Part shown: piece by piece, positions 59,135 through 64,000 of the stretch
Layout of the letters: every line of letters starts with the position of its first letter
How positions within the stretch are numbered: position 1 is the stretch's first letter
Assembly: GCA_013298845.1 (NCBI GenBank)
Contig: JAAFJN010000019.1
Span: 28,143-92,142 of the forward strand
From: Chitinophagales bacterium
GTDB taxonomy: Bacteria; Bacteroidota; Bacteroidia; Chitinophagales; Saprospiraceae
Direction of reading: 5' to 3'
DNA: 64,000 nucleotides
Notes under the pieces: generated by a model
The model's input: the letters and a program-made list of their open reading frames with translations, nothing else
Told to the model about the DNA's origin: nothing
Databases searched by the model: none
Position numbers and translations under genes: made by a program

Positions 59135-60366
59135 TAATCTTTGAACGGGTGTCGTTGTTGCCATTCCTCGGTGGGTTTTAAATAATCGAGGACGGTACTG
59201 GTGAATTTATTGATGATACCGTTTTGGTGGCAAAGGTAACACAAGAGTTGTTCCGGCTCGGCCCCCACCGAACTTTTAATCTCAAGGGCCGTGCGCGCAA
59301 ATACCACTTTGTTGCAACCCGAATCAAACGCCACCCGAATCATATCGTACAACATATTGAGGTACAATTGGTATTCGTGGTTAAATTCTTTGTTATAACC
59401 CAAAAAATGCGCTTCTAACTCCTGATGGTTGAGCAAAGTAGTGCAATACGATACCATTTCGCCGTTGAGGTAATACCCAAATACCCGGAACTGGCCGTTC
59501 ATCGCCTGGTGCAGGGCCGACATATAATGCTCGTTCAGGTCCACCATGTTAAAACCGGCGTTGGTGGCCACTTCGCGGTAAAGGTCGTACATCTTCCCGG
59601 CTTCCTGCTGAATATCCGCCGAGGTCAGTTCGCGCCGTTCGATTACTTCGGCTTTTTTGAAAGCGCGTTTGGCGCGGGTCCGGTATTTGGTGGACATCGC
59701 CCCAAGGTAGGCTTCAAAATCGCGGTACGGCAAATGCAGCACCATATTGGGCTGAATTTCAAACTCCGTGTATTGGTCTTTCACCAGTTTTTGCCCAAGG
59801 GTCGCCTGTTCTTCGGGCAAAACGTCTTTGACCAAAATCATGGCAATTTTTACTCCCAACCGCTCCGATTGTTGCGCCGCGTACGATAAACCGCGTTGCA
59901 AAAGATCGGTCATTTCGTGGTCTTCTACCAGTTCGCGGTCGAACCAATACCCGTGCGCGCCGGTAATGAGCAAATTTCCGCAAATGAGAATATCGGCTTC
60001 TACCCAACCCGAAACCCGTTTTTTGAGCCAATTCGATATCCCCGTAAATACGCAGGGATTTTTGGCTGTTTCAGCATTTTCGGCCAGACTCTCGCTGGCG
60101 CTGAAATGTTTGATCTGGCAAACCGCCATCCCGACAGGTTGACCATCTTTGTACATCATCAGATACCCCAAACGCATCCCGATGGGCGGGTTGAGTTCAA
60201 CGGTGTGCAAATAAGGACGTTGGAAAAAAATATCCTGGGCGCGTTGTGAAAGGTTGGCCCAATCGGCACCGGCCGCATCCACGGATGGGTACCAGGCAAA
60301 TTCAGTTTTAGCAGGCATCGAAGTTACAGGAGCCTGTACGAAGAGAGTATGGTTGCGCATGCACAT
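59134..60366 (-). CDS. GNAT/FemAB-like acyltransferase (BioF2-type)
   Basis: A 410-residue cytoplasmic protein with two tandem GNAT-like folds, the FemAB/BioF2-like arrangement. Indicative segments: GYLMMYKDGQPVGMAVCQ, YTEFEIQPNMVLHLPY followed by YLGAMSTKYRTRAKRAFKKA, and MYDLYREVATNAGFNM. Family members transfer acyl or aminoacyl groups, for example in peptidoglycan bridge or lipid synthesis. Start ATG 60366 gives MCMRNHTLF; other in-frame ATGs lie at residue 3 and 17. It is tightly coupled to the methyltransferase gene (TAATG). No substrate can be named. Confidence 0.85.
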   Translation of the reverse strand: MCMRNHTLFVQAPVTSMPAKTEFAWYPSVDAAGADWANLSQRAQDIFFQRPYLHTVELNPPIGMRLGYLMMYKDGQPVGMAVCQIKHFSASESLAENAETAKNPCVFTGISNWLKKRVSGWVEADILICGNLLITGAHGYWFDRELVEDHEMTDLLQRGLSYAAQQSERLGVKIAMILVKDVLPEEQATLGQKLVKDQYTEFEIQPNMVLHLPYRDFEAYLGAMSTKYRTRAKRAFKKAEVIERRELTSADIQQEAGKMYDLYREVATNAGFNMVDLNEHYMSALHQAMNGQFRVFGYYLNGEMVSYCTTLLNHQELEAHFLGYNKEFNHEYQLYLNMLYDMIRVAFDSGCNKVVFARTALEIKSSVGAEPEQLLCYLCHQNGIINKFTSTVLDYLKPTEEWQQRHPFKD

Positions 60367-60473
60367 TATTTAACGAAAAAAACGAGTCGGGGGTTGTAAA
60401 AATGGGATGAATAACGGGTTGTAAACGATAAAAGTTATTGGACTGCTGACCAGCGTTACTGTAAAAGCCATTT

Positions 60474-61364
60474 TTAAAAGTTAACGGGCGGTTGTACGCC
60501 ATCCGATTTATTGGCAAAATAGCAAAAGCCGCAGGCCGTAAAAAAGGAAAACATGGAATAAATCAACGACGGTATCACCATCTGTTGGTTCCCGATTAAG
60601 GTGCCCGCAATCAGAAACGACAAGGTTGTATTTTGTACGCCAGATTCAATAGACGCGGTAATTCGAGATGGTTGCGCGCCCCCGGCCCATTTCATCAAAA
60701 AATAACCAAAACACAAACTCGCGGCGTTGTGCACCAGCGCGTGGGGCAGTACCGTCATAAAATCACTGACGCCCAACGAAGTACCGCCCTGACTTTCGCC
60801 CGCAAAAATTTTGATCACAAACACTACCAGCAACATGGCCAACATGGTAAATCGGGCGGGGCGTTCCACGGCATCGGCCCATTCGGTGCGGTAATGGCGC
60901 ACCACAATGCCCAAAGAAGCCGGTATAATGGTAATGGAAAAAATGTGCCAGACGGTATCCCAAAACGGCAATACTAACTCCGTTTGGTGCCCCATAAAAT
61001 AACCCAGTGCCATATTCACCACCAACGGAATGGTAAACAGCGTTAAAAAACTATTGACGGTGGTAATGGACAAAGAAAGGGCAACGTTGCCAAAAAACAA
61101 ATACGCAATCAGGCCAGCCGTGGCCCCACCCGGAGAAGCCGAAAGGATAATAAAACCCGTTTTGATCTCCTGCGGCAGGCTTGGGTGCAACAAGGTAAGC
61201 ACAAAAGCAATGACGGGCAAACCCAGCAGTTGCCCCGCCAGGGCGACACCCAGTTCGCGCGGGTTTTTGGCAATATTTTTAAATTCGCGGGCCGTTAGTG
61301 ACAACCCCACGCCAAACATAACCAAACCTAAAACCAAACTGACCAGAATATCAACGAAATGCAT
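60474..61364 (-). CDS. bile acid:sodium symporter (SBF) family transporter
   Basis: A 296-residue membrane protein with eight or nine hydrophobic segments and the SBF pattern: FGVGLSLTAREF at the start, SASPGGATAGLIAYLFFGN in the crossover region and ITASIESGVQNTTLSF in the second half. Bacterial members import or export small organic anions coupled to sodium; the substrate cannot be inferred. It starts 20 bases after the UpxY gene and 107 bases before the FemAB-type gene; that gap holds no recognisable feature. Confidence 0.92.
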   Translation of the reverse strand: MHFVDILVSLVLGLVMFGVGLSLTAREFKNIAKNPRELGVALAGQLLGLPVIAFVLTLLHPSLPQEIKTGFIILSASPGGATAGLIAYLFFGNVALSLSITTVNSFLTLFTIPLVVNMALGYFMGHQTELVLPFWDTVWHIFSITIIPASLGIVVRHYRTEWADAVERPARFTMLAMLLVVFVIKIFAGESQGGTSLGVSDFMTVLPHALVHNAASLCFGYFLMKWAGGAQPSRITASIESGVQNTTLSFLIAGTLIGNQQMVIPSLIYSMFSFFTACGFCYFANKSDGVQPPVNF

Positions 61365-61384
61365 GTACCTTGTTTGTGAATCAA

Positions 61385-61933
61385 TCAGAAAACACCACCT
61401 GTTTTTTGGACAAATTGTGCATCAATAGTGATTAATAATGAATAACCCAATCGCTCCAGTTCGACCTGAAACTTACGCTTTCCTTCCACTTTTACCACTT
61501 TCCCCTGCAAGCCGGTTAGTGGTCCGGCCGCAATAATCACCGGATCGCCCGGATACACCGTTCCCGCCAATATTTCCAGTTCAATGTCACTTTCCATCAC
61601 AATTTTTTTCAAAACCGTAATCTCCTCTTCGGGAATGGCGATTAAATTTTTAGAAAACCGCACAAATCCCGTAATATTTTCCGTTTCCAACACGCGAACG
61701 TACTCCTCCTTGGTGATACGAACAAAAACATAACAACCAATCAAAGGTTTTTCGACGTGCCTTATTTTACGCAAATACTTTTTAACACTTTTGACCAAAG
61801 GCACGTACGCGTGTACCCCTTTTTTGGCCAATGTCTGCTGCACTATTTTTTCGCATTTCGACCGGGTGCCCACCGCAAACCAACGCGGTTGAGTTTCGTG
61901 TAATTGATTGATTACTTGGTCTTTCGTTCCCAT
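61385..61933 (-). CDS. UpxY/NusG-family transcription antiterminator
   Basis: A 182-residue NusG-like protein. The N-terminal NGN domain (WFAVGTRSKCEKIVQQTLAKKG, PLVKSVKKYLRKIR) and a C-terminal KOW-type segment (PGDPVIIAAGPLTGLQGKV) are clear. UpxY members of Bacteroidota promote transcription through polysaccharide loci; this one, however, sits eight bases after an arginine decarboxylase gene and before a transporter gene, not next to glycan synthesis genes in view. It may act on a locus elsewhere or on its own operon. Confidence 0.9.
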   Translation of the reverse strand: MGTKDQVINQLHETQPRWFAVGTRSKCEKIVQQTLAKKGVHAYVPLVKSVKKYLRKIRHVEKPLIGCYVFVRITKEEYVRVLETENITGFVRFSKNLIAIPEEEITVLKKIVMESDIELEILAGTVYPGDPVIIAAGPLTGLQGKVVKVEGKRKFQVELERLGYSLLITIDAQFVQKTGGVF

Positions 61934-61941
61934 ACAAGCGA

Positions 61942-63342
61942 TTAATAACCCAAAATTTTGAGCATCGAGTCGGCATCCTGCTCCTGGAATATTTGCCAGT
62001 CGGTAAATTCGCCGTAATAGTTACGGTCAATTAAGATGTGTTTGGGCGCGGGTAAAAGGCAGTGTTTCAGGCCACCGTAACCGCTGAGGGCTTCTTGGTA
62101 AGCACCGGTGTGGAAAAACCCGATGTACAGGGGTTCGCCGCTATTTTCGTCCCACGAAGGCAAATACACCTGATTAATGTGCGCCTCGGAGTTGTAATAA
62201 TCGGCGTTGTCGCAACTAATGCCGCCGATATTTACGCGTTGATATTCTTTTTCCCAATGGTTAATGGGCAACAAAATAAAACGCTCTTTGATCCCCCAAC
62301 TGTCGGGCAGGGTATTGATCAATGAGTTATCGAGCATGTACCATTCTTCCGCGTCGTTTTGTTTCTTTTTGCCAATCACCGAAAAAATGGTCGCGCCGCT
62401 CTCCCCTACCGTGTATTTACCAAATTCGGTGTAAATATCGGGTTCGGGAACGCCTTCGCTGTCGCACGATTCTTTAATCATGTGCACAATTTCGTTGATC
62501 ATGTACGAATAATCGTATTCAAAACCGAGGGAATTGCGAATGGGCATACCACCACCGATGTTCAGGCTGTTCAGCGTGGGGCAAAGGCGGCGCAGAGCGC
62601 AATACGACTTGATGCCCTTTTTCAATTCGCTCCAATAATAAATATTGTCTTTAATGCCCGTATCCACGAAGAAATGGAGCATTTTTAATTGAAAACGGGG
62701 GTTCGTTGCTACTTTTTCTTTGTAAAAATTCAAAATCTCGCTTTGGCGAATACCGAGGCGGGAGGTATAAAATTCAAAGTTAGGCTCTTCTTCGGTGGCC
62801 ATCCGCAAACCAATGGTAAACGTATCGGCTTTTACGATGCTGTCGTAACGGGCTAATTCTTCGGCGTTATCACAAACGGGGATGATATTGGTAAAACCTT
62901 CGTCAATCAGACCGGCAATTTTTTCCACGTATTGCGCGGGTTTATAGCCATTATTGACGATGGTGGTGCTTTTGTTAATGCGGCCTTGTTTGTACAGGCG
63001 GCGCACCAAATCAATGTCAAAAGAAGAGGAGGTTTCTAATTGGGTTCCGTTTTCGAGCACTTCGTTGAGGATAAAGGCGAAATGGGAACTTTTGCTGCAA
63101 TAACAATACACGTATTTACCGTTGTAGTTGTAGCGTTGCATGGCACTGCGGAACAGTTTGCGGGCGGTTTGAATTTTCTCACCTATTTTGGGCAAATACG
63201 TGAGTTTGAGCGGGGACCCGTACCGTTGAATCAGGTCATACACATCAATTTCGTTGAACAATAACCTGTTGTTTTTCAGGCTGAATCCGTCTTGCGGAAA
63301 ATCAAACGTTTGTGCAACGAGATCGAGATAGGTATTTTTCAT
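61942..63342 (-). CDS. speA: biosynthetic arginine decarboxylase
   Basis: PLP-dependent decarboxylase of 466 residues that converts arginine to agmatine, the first step of the polyamine pathway in many bacteria. The PLP lysine lies in YCYCSKSSHFAF near 78-89, and other parts of the alanine-racemase barrel follow: MLHFFVDTGIKD, LNIGGGMPIRN with the phosphate-binding glycines, and YTEFGKYTVGESGA. A late Cys region (SCDNADYYN) is the second half of the active site. A TACTTTTG box at 63392-63385 supports its promoter. The gene is the shorter Bacteroidota form without the large helical insert of E. coli SpeA. Confidence 0.88.
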   Translation of the reverse strand: MKNTYLDLVAQTFDFPQDGFSLKNNRLLFNEIDVYDLIQRYGSPLKLTYLPKIGEKIQTARKLFRSAMQRYNYNGKYVYCYCSKSSHFAFILNEVLENGTQLETSSSFDIDLVRRLYKQGRINKSTTIVNNGYKPAQYVEKIAGLIDEGFTNIIPVCDNAEELARYDSIVKADTFTIGLRMATEEEPNFEFYTSRLGIRQSEILNFYKEKVATNPRFQLKMLHFFVDTGIKDNIYYWSELKKGIKSYCALRRLCPTLNSLNIGGGMPIRNSLGFEYDYSYMINEIVHMIKESCDSEGVPEPDIYTEFGKYTVGESGATIFSVIGKKKQNDAEEWYMLDNSLINTLPDSWGIKERFILLPINHWEKEYQRVNIGGISCDNADYYNSEAHINQVYLPSWDENSGEPLYIGFFHTGAYQEALSGYGGLKHCLLPAPKHILIDRNYYGEFTDWQIFQEQDADSMLKILGY

Positions 63343-63384
63343 TGATAAAAATAAAACGCGCTAAGCATTGGTGAAAATCAGGGA

Positions 63385-63392
63385 CAAAAGTA
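63385..63392 (-). promoter_or_regulatory. -7 promoter box (TACTTTTG on minus strand)
   Basis: TAnnTTTG on the minus strand, 42 bases before the start of the arginine decarboxylase gene at 63342. Confidence 0.5.
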
Positions 63393-63451
63393 ACTTGGAT
63401 TAGCAAGATTTTGGAAGTTTTTTTGAAACGTGGTTATTTTAACGCGCATAT

Positions 63452-64000
63452 TTATTTCAAATTCAAATAACTATACGCCAATCCCAGCGCGACGCTGTTA
63501 AAATTATCGCCCGATTTGATTTTGGAACTGCCAAATTTTCGTTTAAAAACATCCTGCAACGGGCGTATATACGAGGTGCCGCCGGTTAAAAAAACCGAAT
63601 GCACCGCCGCCAGATCGCATTGTTGTTTTTCCAAAAATTCGTTCAGGTAGTTTTCAATTTTTCCGAGGTTTTGGTGAATAATCTCGTTTTCAAACGCCGC
63701 CAGCGTAATTTCCTCGGTGATGTGAATGCCGCTGTTGTCAAAATCCAAAACAGCAGTATCGTGTTGGGTGAGGTGAATTTTGGTGCGTTCAATTTCTTTA
63801 AAAAACAAATAACCTAAATTGTTATCGAGCAGCAATTGCAGGTTTTTCACCCGGCTGTCGTGTCCCGAAAACACCCACGATTTTTTAATGGCTTCGCGAA
63901 AACGGTTGTTATCCAGGAAGTTCATTTTCTCCCACGAACAAATATTGTGAAAATACGCCAGTGGCAATTCGAGCCATTTCCCCGCGTCAAATTCTTCCAA
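63452..64000 (-). CDS. Hsp70-family protein, C-terminal part (start outside window)
   Basis: The frame is open to the window edge, so only the last 182 residues are seen. They match the C-terminal half of the ATPase domain of small Hsp70 relatives (YegD type): a helical stretch with FKEIERTKIHLTQ, then HITEEITLAAFE, and the signature VFLTGGTSYIRPL with KFGSSKIKSGDNFNSVALGLAY, where the second phosphate loop sits. No substrate-binding domain follows, as in YegD-like proteins. It is 109 bases from the decarboxylase promoter region. Chaperone-like or regulatory role inferred. Confidence 0.85.
   Translation of the reverse strand: MEEFDAGKWLELPLAYFHNICSWEKMNFLDNNRFREAIKKSWVFSGHDSRVKNLQLLLDNNLGYLFFKEIERTKIHLTQHDTAVLDFDNSGIHITEEITLAAFENEIIHQNLGKIENYLNEFLEKQQCDLAAVHSVFLTGGTSYIRPLQDVFKRKFGSSKIKSGDNFNSVALGLAYSYLNLK

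Noticed and set aside
1..64000. tRNA or rRNA genes
   Set aside because: No tRNA-like cloverleaf with a plausible T-arm or any rRNA stretch was recognised by eye; a dedicated scan would be needed to exclude them fully.

Overview
The window looks like a chromosomal segment of a member of the Bacteroidota, most plausibly a Saprospiraceae-type (Haliscomenobacter/Lewinella-like) organism; the family is an inference. The evidence: five proteins carry C-terminal type IX secretion (T9SS) sorting domains, two of type B and three of type A. Start regions repeatedly carry a TAnnTTTG -7 promoter box and lack strong Shine-Dalgarno sequences. A gldN-like remnant, a DUF4292 lipoprotein, an UpxY-type antiterminator and a planctomycete-style cytochrome/leucine-rich-repeat protein are also present. 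No tRNA, rRNA, CRISPR array or intact insertion sequence was recognised.

Layout. 1-5.3 kb: cytochrome/LRR protein (5' end outside the window), GH29 alpha-L-fucosidase and a secreted clan-A-type glycosidase. 5.4-15.3 kb: mixed housekeeping and accessory genes, including two membrane di-iron oxidases (hydroxylase, desaturase), a metallophosphoesterase, an orphan CheY-like receiver, a Cys-rich copper-storage-like protein, small DUF genes, a convergent pair of paralogous unknown proteins and a TPR protein. 15.4-23 kb: GH3 beta-glucosidase with PA14 insert, a delta-60-repeat T9SS cargo, a GH95-like lipoprotein and an SH3 protein; with the GH29 enzyme this suggests degradation of fucosylated plant or algal polysaccharide. 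23-25.7 kb: DUF3179 protein, Crp/Fnr regulator and DoxX-like protein, bracketed by two REPIN-like palindrome pairs. 25.7-28.7 kb: a tight five-gene minus-strand operon (YrdC-like, DUF4292, SPOR-OmpA, EVE, membrane protein). 28.9-33.6 kb: tandem duplicated PKD/T9SS type B giants, ended by two facing heptanucleotide arrays. 33.8-39.4 kb: minus-strand xylA-xylB-isomerase plus a glutathionylspermidine-synthase-like gene and its small glycine-rich partner, divergent from a membrane spermidine-synthase-like gene. 41-44.4 kb: beta-phosphoglucomutase-like HAD, GH13 amylase lipoprotein and PAP2 phosphatase. 44.4-46.8 kb: a T9SS adhesin-like gene between two ~150-bp direct repeats in a graveyard of gene fragments. 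46.8-52.5 kb: lipoprotein, tyrosinase, DUF2182 membrane protein and berberine-bridge-type flavoprotein. 52.6 kb: arr. 53-58.4 kb: an AT-rich accessory block with unknown small genes, a PD-(D/E)XK Rpn-type nuclease, a BRO-N protein and a TIR + P-loop NTPase + PPR-like-repeat protein. 58.5-64 kb: minus-strand methyltransferase, FemAB/GNAT-like enzyme, SBF transporter, UpxY antiterminator, arginine decarboxylase and the end of an Hsp70-like gene.

The strongest candidate for something undescribed is the TIR-NTPase-repeat protein at 56.5-58.4 kb with its nuclease and BRO-N neighbours, which has the architecture of an NLR-like defence effector. Second is the tyrosinase/DUF2182/flavoprotein cluster. 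Third is the polyamine-type module (ATP-grasp ligase, glycine-rich partner, membrane aminopropyltransferase) in a window that also encodes arginine decarboxylase.
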